The translations under genes and the position numbers were made by a program. The notes under the pieces were generated by a model that was given only the letters and a program-made list of their open reading frames with translations, was not told the DNA's origin and did not search any database. This document shows, piece after piece, positions 32,418 to 40,938 of a stretch of DNA of 40,938 nucleotides. Position 1 is the first letter of the stretch. Each line of letters starts with the position of its first letter. Location of the stretch: the NCBI GenBank assembly GCA_029266615.1, contig JAQSWN010000057.1, positions 1 to 40,938 on the forward strand. Direction: 5' to 3'. The DNA is from Polyangiaceae bacterium. GTDB taxonomy: Bacteria > Myxococcota_A > Polyangia > Polyangiales > Polyangiaceae.

Positions 32418-33434
32418 TCAGAAGGTGCCGTACAGCGAAGCGCCGAGCGGCGCCGTGCCCGCGGCGGGCACGAAGCGGAGCGCCGCTTGATCTCGATTCG
32501 GCTTGGGGGCGGTGAAATACAGCGCGGCGGCGCCAACCAGCGCGCCCGCGCCGACGCCCCACCCGACGTACGTCAAGGTGCGGGCATTTTGTGCGTCGTC
32601 CACCAGCTCCGCGTGGCGAGCGGCGGAGCCAGGGTCGCAAGCAGTGCCGCTGGGGCACACGTCTTTGGCGTCACCATTCTTGGAGCTGTAACGGGTGAAG
32701 AACACCGTGCCAAGCGCGAGGCCGACGACGCCAACGCCTCCCGCCACGACCGAAAGCGTCTTTTGGGTGCCCCACGAGCTGCCGGCGCTCGAGGCGGGCG
32801 GGGAGGCGATTGGGGCGCTGGGGTTGCGCGCTTTGAGCTCGAAGCTGTGCGAGAGCGCTTGGCCGGGGGCGGCGTCGACCTCCCACACCTCGTCTTCGTA
32901 GCCGCTGAGCCGCGCGATGAGGCGGTGCTGACCGGCGCGCACACGGAGCTCGAGCGGGGCTGCGAGCGGGCCGTAGACGTTCTTCACGGCTTGCCCCTGC
33001 ACTGCTTGCCGCTCGTCGATGAGCGAGGCTCCCGCCGGCACGCTCGTGAGCGTGAGCTTGACGGTGCCGGACGTGAGCGTGCTGAGGTCACGCTGGATCT
33101 GCGCGCGCTCCTCGGCGTCGAGCTCGGCGCCGCCTTCGGCGAGGTACCGTTCGTAGGCGTCGATCGCTTCGCCGTCTCGCTCCAGCTTCATCGCCGCGAG
33201 GCCGAGGTTGCCGAGCACCTTCCACGAAGGCGAGTCCGCGTACGCGGCTTTGAACTCGCGGTACGCTTCCTCGTAGCGTGGCCCCTCCGGATCTTGCAGG
33301 AGGTTGACGCCGGCGTTGAAGTGGGCGCGGGCGCGCTCCGTGATGGGAGCTTCGGCTGCCGCGGGCGCAGCCACTGTGGCGACACAGATGCCGAGCAAGA
33401 CGGCCGAAAGCCTCGAGCGATACCGGGTGAGCAT
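32418..33434 (-). CDS. Exported TPR and PEGA-domain protein
   Basis: About 338 residues from the ATG at 33434, which gives a signal peptide cut near residue 27 (PAAA|EAP); the longer frame from 33476 hides it. TPR helices at about 30-105 (ARAHFNAGVNLL; NLGLAAMKLERDGEAIDAYERYLAEGG), a PEGA-type strand domain (about 120-205: GTVKLTLTSVPAGASLIDE, AGQHRLIARLSGY), then two hydrophobic segments near 232-251 and 289-307. Same layout as the TPR/PEGA protein at 15507, so it is a recurring accessory type in this genome. Precedes the FGE-fold lipoprotein with a 10-nt gap. Confidence 0.83.
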   Translation of the reverse strand: MLTRYRSRLSAVLLGICVATVAAPAAAEAPITERARAHFNAGVNLLQDPEGPRYEEAYREFKAAYADSPSWKVLGNLGLAAMKLERDGEAIDAYERYLAEGGAELDAEERAQIQRDLSTLTSGTVKLTLTSVPAGASLIDERQAVQGQAVKNVYGPLAAPLELRVRAGQHRLIARLSGYEDEVWEVDAAPGQALSHSFELKARNPSAPIASPPASSAGSSWGTQKTLSVVAGGVGVVGLALGTVFFTRYSSKNGDAKDVCPSGTACDPGSAARHAELVDDAQNARTLTYVGWGVGAGALVGAAALYFTAPKPNRDQAALRFVPAAGTAPLGASLYGTF

Positions 33435-33641
33435 GGTCCAGCCGATAGAATCGACGCAATCGCGAGTCGTCCGCAAGTAGCGATGCGCGGGCCTGGGTCC
33501 GGCCTCGGACGAAAGGCGCCCGTTCGCAGCGAATCATTGTTCATGCCGCTTGAGGAGAGCTGCCGAGTGCCGGTAAATGAGCTTCAAGTCGGCCCGATCA
33601 GCAGGAGCAATTCTCACGCTAGCTGGTACGATCGGAAGAAT

Positions 33642-34195
33642 ATGCAAAGCGAGCTCGCCGCCCCGTGCTCACCAGCCGAGCCGGCGACGGAAGGCAGAAG
33701 CTCCGATTACCTCGATCGCCTGATGCGCCGCGGTTGCTTCGAGGCCCTGTGGCCTCTGTTCGCAAAAGCCGAGCGGCCGGCAAAAGAGCTAACGGAAAGC
33801 TACTCTGCGCTGGTGCACCTGCGCCCGTTCATGCTGGGGCCGGGGCCCTATCGCGTGCTCCACGTGGGTGACGGAGCGCACGCTCGCACGGGAGCCATGT
33901 TTTCGCTCAACTGATTTGCAAAAGAGCGCGTATCCAGGACATCGCGAGCGAGCTGAACGGGCTGCCCGCCATGCCCACGCTCGTGACGTTCGTGCACGCT
34001 CACGTGCCGGTGGACGACGTGCTGCGGCAGCTGCGCTGGGACGTCGCTTTCACCCTGGCTTGCTGCCATCCGACCCGGCAGCTCACTCGCTGCCACACCA
34101 TTCACAGCGGCGGCTCGGACTCGAGCGTGCTGTCGAGCGCGCGGACCTATCAGGTTCTGGTCAACGGTGCGGAGCCGCGAACGGCCGAACAATGA
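33642..34195 (+). pseudogene. Frameshifted conserved-type gene (Rossmann-like start, second half in -1 frame)
   Basis: Reading from the ATG at 33642 (preceded by GGAAGAA) gives DYLDRLMRRGCFEALWPLF and a Rossmann-like LHVGDGAHARTGAMF, then a stop at 33912-33914. From about 33900 the -1 frame continues openly to a TGA at 34195 with protein-like sequence (IQDIASELNGLPAMPTLVTF, LRQLRWDVAFTLACCHP). One missing T in the TTTT run at 33900-33903 would explain the break and would give 184 residues. It is a pseudogene, a sequencing error in a homopolymer, or slippage-dependent expression; the run is not a canonical -1 slippery heptamer. A paralogue relic sits at 25483. No function assigned. Confidence 0.7.
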
Positions 34196-34242
34196 GCTAG
34201 TAGAAAAGCTGCCAGGTCACGATGACAAAGCCACAGCGCCGT

Positions 34243-37200
34243 CTAGCCCTCCGCTCTTCTCGAAGGAACCAAGGCCATCGCGTATTTGAGGGCGTTGCGT
34301 ACCCCCAGCGCCTGCAGGTTCTGCTCGGCGCTGCGTTGCTGGTCCTTCCCCGCATCGCCCAACGCCCTTGCTAGCTGTAATCGAGAGGCTCCCGCGTGCG
34401 CGAGCATTTGCGCGCGCTCGGCGAGCTCTGCCGCGAGGGTGAGCTCGTCGACGGCGCGTGCCCCGTCCGTCGTGGCTAGGGCGCGCGCGCCCCGAGCCAT
34501 CGCCGCGAGAGTCGACGTCCAATCCGTGCCTTCCGCCTCCAGCTCGGCGATGTTTCGGTCGACCTCCGCGCCGTCAAGCTTTCGCCGAGCAATTCCCGCC
34601 GCGATGATTGCCCGAATCAACAGAAACCTCGACATGCCGCGGATGTACTGAACGCGCCTCAACCCACTCCGCGCAAACTTCGGTTCCGCCTCTCGAAGTC
34701 GCGCCAAGGCCACGTCCGCGCGATCGCGATAAAGGTCCACTTCGCAGCTGAAGTACAGGTGTCGCCAATGTTGGAGAAGAAACCTCGGACTTTGCCAGCC
34801 GCTCATCGCAGCTCGGAGCTGCTCGGCGGCTTCTTCCGGCTGATCTTGCGCCAGAAGCAAAGGCGTCTGCGCGGCGACGCGGAGAGACGTCGCCGTGAAG
34901 CGATCGCTTCGGTGCTCGGCTCCCCTGAGCAAACTCGGTAGCTTCTTCGCTACTTCCTCGAACGAACCCATGTTCACCAGACTGAACATCTCGTAAATCC
35001 AGGCATTGGTGTGCCAGCCCGCCCGATGCTGCGGGACGTCTTGGTAGACGCCTTCGAGAAGCCGCTGAGCGTCCAGAAAGCGACCCCGAAGAAACTCACT
35101 GACCCCACGGCAGGCGCGGACGAATGCCGCACAGCCAGCGTCCCCGCTCGACTGGGCGAGCGCTTCTGCCGCCTCGAACAAACTCGCAGCGCGAGCCGCA
35201 GCCTTGGGCCCCGGCTCGCGAGCGCAGTGAGACGCCTCGAGGGCAAGCGCGCGGGCCTGCTGCAGTCGATCTCCCTCCTTCAATGCCGTGAGAATGTGCT
35301 GGCTTTGCATGCTCTCCCCGAGCAAGGGATCAATGAACACCATGCCGAACGCAGCGTTGTACAGTGCCTCCACGCGAGCGCGCGCGAGTGACCCCACCAC
35401 GGAAGGGGCAACGCGGGCGGCCTGTCGGGGGACGACGATGCTCAGCCGCGCGCGGTAGACGGCAAGCCAAAAGAGCGCGCTGCCAGTGGAGCTCGGCACG
35501 CGTAGATCCAACGATTGCAGGCTGCGCCGGAGCAGCGCGACCCCCTCTGCAACCTGTCCGGTGCAGAGCAGTTGCATGGCCGCGGCGGACTCCAGCTCCG
35601 ACCGTTCGATACCGGAGGCGTGAGCCACCGCCTCCCGGTAGACCTGGGCTGCGTCCAAGCCTCGTCCATCCCACTCCAGAACCTCGGCGAGGCGCCGACG
35701 AACCAGCTTTGCGTCGGCGGAGTCGGGGGCGAGGTTCTCGAGGGCCAGCCGATAGAAGGCCTCACTGCGCTTGAAAGCGAGCTTCTGGGCGGCAAGCTCG
35801 GCCGCTTGCACCGCGGATTCACTCGTGCGCTCCGCCACTCCGGCTCCGCTCCAGTGCCGAACCAGAGCGTCGGCCTCGAGGGCGCTCGCCTGCACGATGG
35901 CGCGCGCGAGGCTCGTGTGGTGGGCGCGGATGTCGGCGGGGCTCAGCCGCGCTAGCACGGACTCCCTAATTCGGTCGTGGCACGTCTCCAGCACCTCGTG
36001 GCCCCGGGCTCGCGCGACTCGCAGCAACCTTCGCTGTCCGAGGATGGCAATCGAGGGCTCTAAAGAATCACTCATGAGCGCAGCGGCGCCCAACGTCTCC
36101 GTCCGGATGGGGCGACCACTGACGGCGACTAGCTCCAGCACGCGCCGAACGTCGGCGTGCACGTCGGCGAGGCGCTCCTGCACGAGTCGGTCGAAGCTGG
36201 CGGGGGCCGAGCGCGTCGGTGTCCCTTGCGTGCGGCTCGCCTCCAGGCGAGCGCTCGTCGCGAGCTCCATGACGAGGAGGGGGTTGCCCGCGACCTCTTC
36301 CGAGATGGCGTCGGCGGCGGCATTCGCGGCCTCATCCTGGCTGCCAAGCTCGGCGAGGAACAGAGCTCGTACCTCGGCGAGAGTCAGCGGCTCTAGCGGA
36401 ATATCGATCAACGAGACGTCCGCCGGCCAGCGCTTCAGCAGCTCCTCGACGAAGTGATCTCCCTCGGCCGCCACGTCCCGATGACCGAGCAGAAGGAAGA
36501 TTTTAGTGGTGCAAGGCGGGCGGATGAGCTCGACGAGCAGCGATACGCTGTCGGCGTCGCCCCACTGAGCGTCGTCGATGCTGAGAACCAGGGGGAGGCC
36601 GCCGGCTGCGAACCGCAAGAGCTCGCGAAATCCTTCGATCGCGAGCTGACGTACTCGCATCGGGTCGTCGCGCGGAGCGTCTCTGGACTCGGCAATGGTG
36701 CGCACCCGCTTGAGGATCGGAAAAAGTCGAGCCAGCGCCTCCGTGCTCTCGGAGGTGGGAACGGCATGGCCGCGGGTTTCCAGAGCCATGAGATGGCGGC
36801 ACAAGCCGTCCACCACGCCGTCCAAGGCCTTGTAGGGGATCGTCTCCTCTTCTAAGACTCGAGTCGAAAGCACGACCGCGTCGCCGTTGCTGGTTAGCTC
36901 ATCCGCGAAGCGAGCCAGCAGGCGGGACTTGCCCATCCCGGGAGCGCCAGTCACTCGAGCTCCGGCGATATGTCCTTCGCTCACCCGGGCGAAGCCATCC
37001 CTCAGTCGCGCCAAGTGCCGGTCCCGTCCCACGAGCTCGGCCGCTGCGTGGCTGCGGGTGTCGATGATTGCCGGGCGCAGGCTCTCTTGGCCACCAAGGA
37101 CTCGAATGATGTCGCTGCCGCTCGGTCTCCGCTGAGGGTCGCGGTCCAGGAGCGCGGCGCAGAGGTCGTCGAGCTCCTGAGGCACGCCATTGACGAGCGC

Positions 37201-38121
37201 GCTCGGTCGTGGCGCGTCCATCGTGAGCTTGGCTTCCAGCACGTGCTCGGCGCTACCCGCCAGCGGCGGTCGTCCCACCAGCGCGTCGAACAACATGACA
37301 CCGACGGAGTACCAGTCACTGGCCGGGTCGGGGAGACCGAGGAGCGCCTGCTCGGGGGCCATGAACTCGGGGGTCCCCACCAGCTCCGTGACGTCGGCGC
37401 TGCCGAGCCCGATGCCCCTGGCAATGCCGAAATCCAGCACGATCAGGCGACCGCTGCTCGTGACTACGACGTTCGAGGGCTTGAGGTCACGATGCACGAC
37501 CCCGCTTCGGTGAAGAGCGAGGACGCCCCGGGTGAGCTGCACGAGGGCCGCGCGCAGACGGTCCAGGTTCGCTTGCACGACGCGTGCGCTGTTCCTGCCC
37601 GTGTCGATGGGGGCGCGTCCCGTGCCAACAGACGCTTCCGGGGACGGCCGAGGCAAATCGAGAGCTGTGATCGTGCTCGAGTCCTCGGGTAAGGCTCCTG
37701 GCCACGTCGAGGCCCTTCGCGTAAAGCGCCGGAAGTCTCCTCCGCGGACGAGCTCCATCGTAAAAAAGGGATGGTGCCCGTTGTCGTCCGCGCAAAGCTC
37801 GTAGAGTCGGACCAAATTCGGGTGGTGTACCTCGGCCGCGGCCCGGAATTCTTGCTTGAACTGGTACAGGGCGGCGGGGCTGAAGTGGCTGAGCATCTTC
37901 AGCGCAACGGCTCGCTCCCGCGCTCGGTCGAACGCCTCGTACACGACGCCGACGCCGCCCTTACCCAGACGCGCAACCAGCTCGTACCTCGAGCTGTGCT
38001 CCCAGCCCGCGGGTAAGGAGGGGCTCTCCGCCGTGCGAGCGCCTTCGATCCTCATCGCAGGTTCGGCCGAGGTGAGGCTGAAGCGCTGCTTCGGCTGTCC
38101 AGCTGGGGTTTCCACCGTCAT
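34243..38121 (-). CDS. Ser/Thr kinase - AAA ATPase - TPR-type signalling protein
   Basis: About 1,292 residues from the ATG at 38121. Kinase domain about 46-345: Gly loop LGKGGVGVVYE, Lys75, HRDLKPSN with Asp212, DFG Asp230, GTPEFMAPEQ; a 50-residue Pro/Ser-rich insert (about 139-185) lies in the C-lobe side before the catalytic loop. An AAA-type predicted ATPase follows (about 363-650) with Walker A GAPGMGKS (392-399) and Walker B LVLSIDDAQW. The rest is mostly helical repeats of TPR kind. No transmembrane helix is apparent, so it is cytoplasmic. This kinase-ATPase-TPR organisation is known for large bacterial regulators in myxobacteria. The activator role and partners are unknown. A longer frame to 38274 would read through the upstream terminator and is rejected. 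Confidence 0.92.
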   Translation of the reverse strand: MTVETPAGQPKQRFSLTSAEPAMRIEGARTAESPSLPAGWEHSSRYELVARLGKGGVGVVYEAFDRARERAVALKMLSHFSPAALYQFKQEFRAAAEVHHPNLVRLYELCADDNGHHPFFTMELVRGGDFRRFTRRASTWPGALPEDSSTITALDLPRPSPEASVGTGRAPIDTGRNSARVVQANLDRLRAALVQLTRGVLALHRSGVVHRDLKPSNVVVTSSGRLIVLDFGIARGIGLGSADVTELVGTPEFMAPEQALLGLPDPASDWYSVGVMLFDALVGRPPLAGSAEHVLEAKLTMDAPRPSALVNGVPQELDDLCAALLDRDPQRRPSGSDIIRVLGGQESLRPAIIDTRSHAAAELVGRDRHLARLRDGFARVSEGHIAGARVTGAPGMGKSRLLARFADELTSNGDAVVLSTRVLEEETIPYKALDGVVDGLCRHLMALETRGHAVPTSESTEALARLFPILKRVRTIAESRDAPRDDPMRVRQLAIEGFRELLRFAAGGLPLVLSIDDAQWGDADSVSLLVELIRPPCTTKIFLLLGHRDVAAEGDHFVEELLKRWPADVSLIDIPLEPLTLAEVRALFLAELGSQDEAANAAADAISEEVAGNPLLVMELATSARLEASRTQGTPTRSAPASFDRLVQERLADVHADVRRVLELVAVSGRPIRTETLGAAALMSDSLEPSIAILGQRRLLRVARARGHEVLETCHDRIRESVLARLSPADIRAHHTSLARAIVQASALEADALVRHWSGAGVAERTSESAVQAAELAAQKLAFKRSEAFYRLALENLAPDSADAKLVRRRLAEVLEWDGRGLDAAQVYREAVAHASGIERSELESAAAMQLLCTGQVAEGVALLRRSLQSLDLRVPSSTGSALFWLAVYRARLSIVVPRQAARVAPSVVGSLARARVEALYNAAFGMVFIDPLLGESMQSQHILTALKEGDRLQQARALALEASHCAREPGPKAAARAASLFEAAEALAQSSGDAGCAAFVRACRGVSEFLRGRFLDAQRLLEGVYQDVPQHRAGWHTNAWIYEMFSLVNMGSFEEVAKKLPSLLRGAEHRSDRFTATSLRVAAQTPLLLAQDQPEEAAEQLRAAMSGWQSPRFLLQHWRHLYFSCEVDLYRDRADVALARLREAEPKFARSGLRRVQYIRGMSRFLLIRAIIAAGIARRKLDGAEVDRNIAELEAEGTDWTSTLAAMARGARALATTDGARAVDELTLAAELAERAQMLAHAGASRLQLARALGDAGKDQQRSAEQNLQALGVRNALKYAMALVPSRRAEG

Positions 38122-38235
38122 GGCTCGGACGTATGATCGGACGTGCCACGATACGGATAACCCGACCCCTACCTTTTGTGGGAGCAGGTAGGCGGTCGGG
38201 TAGGCCCCCGTCGTCGCGGGGCTGCGAGCGACATG

Positions 38236-38272
38236 AAAAAGCCCGAGGTGCGGGCGGGGCCGTACCTCGGGC
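38236..38272 (-). terminator. Rho-independent terminator after the discoidin-type lipoprotein gene
   Basis: On the minus strand a 9-bp stem GCCCGAGGT/ACCTCGGGC (38264-38272 with 38241-38249) is followed by five T (38236-38240), 21 bp after the stop at 38294. It separates that gene from the large kinase gene downstream on the same strand. Confidence 0.88.
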
Positions 38273-38293
38273 ACATGTGGAACGGCTCAGGCT

Positions 38294-40237
38294 TCAGTCG
38301 TCGTAGCCGCAGACGGCTGCTACACCACTTGCGTACTCTTGGCCGCGGTGAGCGCCGTCGAACGAGCAGCAATCGCCGTAGCTCTCGCAGGTTTCATCGC
38401 AGTAGCAGAAGCCACTCGGGGCGCCCCCGCCGCAAGCGCCTTCGCAGACGTGAGACGCGGCCTGCCCGGTACACGCCAGCTGCGGCGGCGCCGCGCAAGT
38501 GTCGCTGACGCGCCGATAGATGCGCGCCTCGCGAATCGAAACGCCCCAATCGCCAGTACCAGCAGTCGTTTTGATGTTGTTGAGCCGTAGGCGAACCCGG
38601 CTGCCGAAGGCTTGTGCATTCTGGCTCAGGTCGATGACTTGAGTTCCGCCCGTGCCCGTGACCGTCGCGACGTCGACCCACGAAGTACCGTTCTCGGTGA
38701 CCTGGACGGTGACGTTGCTGCCGTAGGTCGTTCCCCACTCGATCTCTAGATGATGGAGCATCCGCAGCTCACCGAGGTCGAAGGCGATCGTGGTACCCGG
38801 AGTTTGGGGCGCCATCCAGCGCGTCGCGGACGAGCCGTCCAGCGCGTTGTTGGTCGGGAATTGATAGAAGGAAGGCGCGGTTGCAGAGGCCGGCGTCAGC
38901 TTTTGGACTCGCGCCTGGACCCCATTGGGCAGGACGCGCACTGAACCGCAGTCGTAGTCCTCGAAGCCGAACCCGATGGCGGCCCCGGTGGCCGTGGGGT
39001 TGTCTCCAGCGTAGTTGCGCCAGCCGATGGCGACGTTGTCACCGTCGATGGCGGCGCCCCACAAGGTAGCAAGCGTGGAGGTCCCGCTCTGTCCCACGTC
39101 GCGAGGGAAGAGACCCCCCGGCAAACCACCGTGGAAGCTCCATTGGCGACCCCGTTGAAAGGTGATCGGCAGACCCTGGGTGGCTACGACCGCCCCGCTC
39201 CCTGACACCGCGACATCGTACGCGGGGACGGAGAGCACGCAGCTGCGAATCGCTCCCTGGTCGACGTTGCCGGGGGCGTCCTTCACCAAGTCGATGAAGT
39301 GAACGCCGCTATCGTCGGTCACGATGAGTGAATTGCCGCTCAACGCGAGCTTCGAAGCGAAGCCGCCTCCCGAGGTCGAAGAACGAGCTCGGAACGCGAA
39401 CTGCCACGGCGTCGCGGCGTTGGTCCGCTGGTAGATGTTGACGTAGCGAGAGCCGTCCTGGTGAGCCACGGTGGCCGCAAGGCGATCGGCGCTCTGCGAG
39501 ACCGGGCCTTCGAACGTCTCCGAGGTCGCCACCGGGATGACGGCCTCCGCCCAAGAAGATCCGCTCTTCTTGAGCTGAACGAGCTTGTCGTTGGTGCTGA
39601 CGATGAGCTCGTCTCCGTCCAGCGAGAGGCCTCGGATCTGTTGGCCGTCAGCGAATGCTGCCGGGCGAACAACCGCCACCTGGGGGAGAGCCGCGCAGGA
39701 GAGGCGCGCGATGTCGGGCAGCCCTTGCCCGTTGTCGGGCGCGACCTCACAAGTCACGCAGTTGGGAATTTCTCCGTTGGGGCCGAGCGCACCGCAGCTT
39801 TCGAACTCGCCCGAGACACCTTTGCCCACGAGCAGCACCGCGTCTTCCAGCTTCTGCGGAGAGAACGGAAACAACTGAATCTTGCCGGCGAGCCAGCTCG
39901 GTGACAGCGCTACCAAGTTCGCAAACCGCGTCCCGGGGTGGATGGTCGTGGCCGCGTACGAACGGAGGGGAACGCTGTCCTTGAAGAGGTGCGCGCTCCC
40001 GTCGAAACCTCCCGGCGCGTTCGAGTCCGTGTCGGCGCCGTAAAAGGTGTAAATGCCGGACTGGGCGATGTCCCGGCCCGCCTCCGTGAACGAGGCGGCT
40101 TCGGTTCCGGGCTTGTCCATCAAGGTCAGAGCGTCGGATCGGGTCGAGCCAGCGGACTCTTCCGTGTCCGCGGCGCCGCACGCCGTCAGCAAGGGGAAGA
40201 GCAGCGCCGCGCGCCTGAATGCACGTAGTTTAGTCAT
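38294..40237 (-). CDS. Lipoprotein with discoidin (F5/8C) and somatomedin-B-like domains
   Basis: 647 residues. Lipobox LLTAC (Cys20). Residues 40-440 contain propeller-like or FG-GAP-like repeats (QIRGLSLDGDELIVSTNDKLVQL; KLALSGNSLIVTDDSGVHFIDL). A discoidin/F5-8 type C domain covers about 455-585 (NNALDGSSATRWMAPQTPGTTIAFDLGEL; EIEWGTTYGSNVTVQV; SIREARIY), a fold that binds glycans or lipids. The last 60 residues are Cys-dense and look like a somatomedin-B module (CEGACGGGAPSGFCYC, CESYGDCC). All point to a surface-exposed binding protein. An A/G-rich leader with GAAG lies 8-9 nt before the ATG. Not in an operon: a terminator follows and 535 bp without a gene precede it. Confidence 0.88.
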   Translation of the reverse strand: MTKLRAFRRAALLFPLLTACGAADTEESAGSTRSDALTLMDKPGTEAASFTEAGRDIAQSGIYTFYGADTDSNAPGGFDGSAHLFKDSVPLRSYAATTIHPGTRFANLVALSPSWLAGKIQLFPFSPQKLEDAVLLVGKGVSGEFESCGALGPNGEIPNCVTCEVAPDNGQGLPDIARLSCAALPQVAVVRPAAFADGQQIRGLSLDGDELIVSTNDKLVQLKKSGSSWAEAVIPVATSETFEGPVSQSADRLAATVAHQDGSRYVNIYQRTNAATPWQFAFRARSSTSGGGFASKLALSGNSLIVTDDSGVHFIDLVKDAPGNVDQGAIRSCVLSVPAYDVAVSGSGAVVATQGLPITFQRGRQWSFHGGLPGGLFPRDVGQSGTSTLATLWGAAIDGDNVAIGWRNYAGDNPTATGAAIGFGFEDYDCGSVRVLPNGVQARVQKLTPASATAPSFYQFPTNNALDGSSATRWMAPQTPGTTIAFDLGELRMLHHLEIEWGTTYGSNVTVQVTENGTSWVDVATVTGTGGTQVIDLSQNAQAFGSRVRLRLNNIKTTAGTGDWGVSIREARIYRRVSDTCAAPPQLACTGQAASHVCEGACGGGAPSGFCYCDETCESYGDCCSFDGAHRGQEYASGVAAVCGYDD

Positions 40238-40772
40238 GTCGTTCTTCTTTCACTCCAGATACTGACTTCCCCCTGAGAGAACGGAGAGGCTTGAATCTTC
40301 ACTTCAGGGGTGAGCTTTTTCGGGATTCATCGATGAAGGTTTGCAATCAGTCTTGGGACCAGTGCCGTGCTCGGGGCGCGAGCCATCCGTCACACATCGT
40401 GTTTACGAATGAGCTCGAAGCTCCGAGGCCGCTCGCCGCAAGACTCGTGCTCCCTCAACGAAAGCAGCGCCCGCCAAGTCGCAGCCGCGCCTCGCAATTT
40501 TTCTATATTGGACGGTTGCTCCACCTAGACGGCCCAAAGTTGTCAGGACATCGCGTCGCAGGCTCAGGCCAGCAAGCCTCCAGCTCGTCGTCCGTGAGGC
40601 GCTGGACCAGCCGCGCAGGTGACGGCGGCAAGAACTTCGAGATGGTCCAGCTCGTCAGTGGCGAATTGCCGCCTGGAAGGTCGCGTCTTCCACCGCGTTC
40701 GCCCGCCGGCGGCGGCGACAGGGTTTTCTGGGTGCCGGGGTCGTCCCTCACCCCGCTGCCATCTGATGCCGG
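40238..40772. other. Intergenic region without a supported gene
   Basis: 535 bp between the discoidin-type lipoprotein (start 40237) and the hydrolase end (40773), both on the minus strand. Open frames on both strands lack homology-like patterns and ribosome sites. The AT-richer stretch 40238-40330 is the likely promoter region of the lipoprotein; a 7-bp inverted repeat (CCCCTGA at 40271, TCAGGGG near 40306) is present. Nothing else was recognised. Confidence 0.5.
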
Positions 40773-40938
40773 CTATCGCACCTGATCGAAGAACGCAAAG
40801 ACGTCCGGCAGGACGAGCGGCACCATGCCAGCGTGATCAGCGTCGACCTCCTTGTAAGTGACGCGTAAGCTCTGGGTCTTCATCCAATCGCGCACGGCGT
40901 GGCTGCCGGCCACCGTCGCGGTGGAGAGGCCCTCCGTG
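40773..40938 (-). CDS. Alpha/beta hydrolase or esterase (C-terminal part, cut by window edge)
   Basis: 54 codons and a TAG at 40773-40775 read from the right edge. The segment VRDWMKTQSLRVTYKEVDADHAGMVPLVLPDVFAFF has the pattern of an alpha/beta-hydrolase C-terminus: a strand, then the catalytic His in DADHAGM, and a closing helix DVFAFFDQV. The Ser and Asp of the triad would lie outside the window. Assignment as esterase-like is tentative. Confidence 0.68.
   Translation of the reverse strand, partial: TEGLSTATVAGSHAVRDWMKTQSLRVTYKEVDADHAGMVPLVLPDVFAFFDQVR

Noticed and set aside
32004..33641. Long plus-strand open frame opposite the FGE-fold and TPR/PEGA genes
   Set aside because: Antisense shadow caused by GC-rich third positions; its product shows no domain pattern. 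Only its last part, from 33642, is protein-like and is annotated as the frameshifted gene.
38122..38274. Extended start of the large kinase at 38274
   Set aside because: The extension would be encoded across the terminator stem of the upstream gene, and lacks kinase-family sequence.
40291..40785. Plus-strand open frame of about 164 codons near the right edge
   Set aside because: Composition typical of chance frames, no ribosome site, and it overlaps the end of the hydrolase gene on the other strand.
1..40938. CRISPR arrays, tRNA, rRNA, transposases, prophage or attachment sites
   Set aside because: No spaced identical repeats, cloverleaf sequences, DDE-type reading frames or terminal inverted repeats were seen by eye; weak tRNA genes cannot be fully excluded without a covariance-model scan.

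Overview
The window looks like chromosome of a cellulolytic myxobacterium, probably of the Polyangiales (Sorangium/Polyangium type). This is inferred from very high GC, about fourteen predicted secreted lipoproteins with long Gly/Ala/Ser linkers, Cys-rich myxobacterial repeats, several eukaryote-type Ser/Thr kinase, FHA, TPR and PEGA proteins, and two plant-cell-wall glycosidases (GH74, GH5). No rRNA, tRNA, CRISPR array, insertion sequence or prophage gene was recognised.

Layout. 1-644: start of a GH74 xyloglucanase lipoprotein (-). 778-4458: a multi-TM hybrid sensor kinase (-) divergent from an alpha-oxoamine-synthase-family PLP enzyme (+); three 19-bp repeats lie between them. This pairing resembles CqsS/CqsA and LqsS/LqsA quorum sensing. 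4389-8061 (-): secreted CsgG/barrel-like protein, lipoprotein and PEGA membrane protein, divergent from an ECF sigma factor with its membrane partner (8182-9617) and two envelope proteins (9662-11109).

11304-23596 is the most coherent block. A five-gene translationally coupled operon (12747-19926) encodes an FHA-type sigma54 activator, a Ser/Thr kinase, a TPR/PEGA protein and two lipoproteins with propeller-like repeats. It is flanked by a divergent Cys-rich lipoprotein gene and followed by two tandem MACPF-like lipoprotein genes. The Cys-rich gene and the first MACPF-like gene each have a near-identical sigma54 -24/-12 promoter (17 of 20 bases shared, including a tail beyond the consensus), preceded by paired GTCCGGAC palindromes exactly 20 bp apart. 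The inferred circuit is: envelope signal, kinase, FHA activator, sigma54 transcription of a pore-forming pair plus a Cys-rich surface protein. A rho-independent terminator closes the block.

23900-34195: a Cys-rich lipoprotein, a MmcQ/YjbR protein, a methyltransferase, a GH5 cellulase divergent from an AraC regulator, a pair of Gly-rich lipoproteins (one with a probable barrel), a TPR/PEGA gene followed by a formylglycine-enzyme-fold lipoprotein, and a frameshifted gene whose C-terminal relic is found near 25.5 kb. 34243-40938: a 1,292-residue kinase-ATPase-TPR regulator, a lipoprotein with discoidin and somatomedin-B-like domains, and the C-terminus of an alpha/beta hydrolase entering from the right edge.
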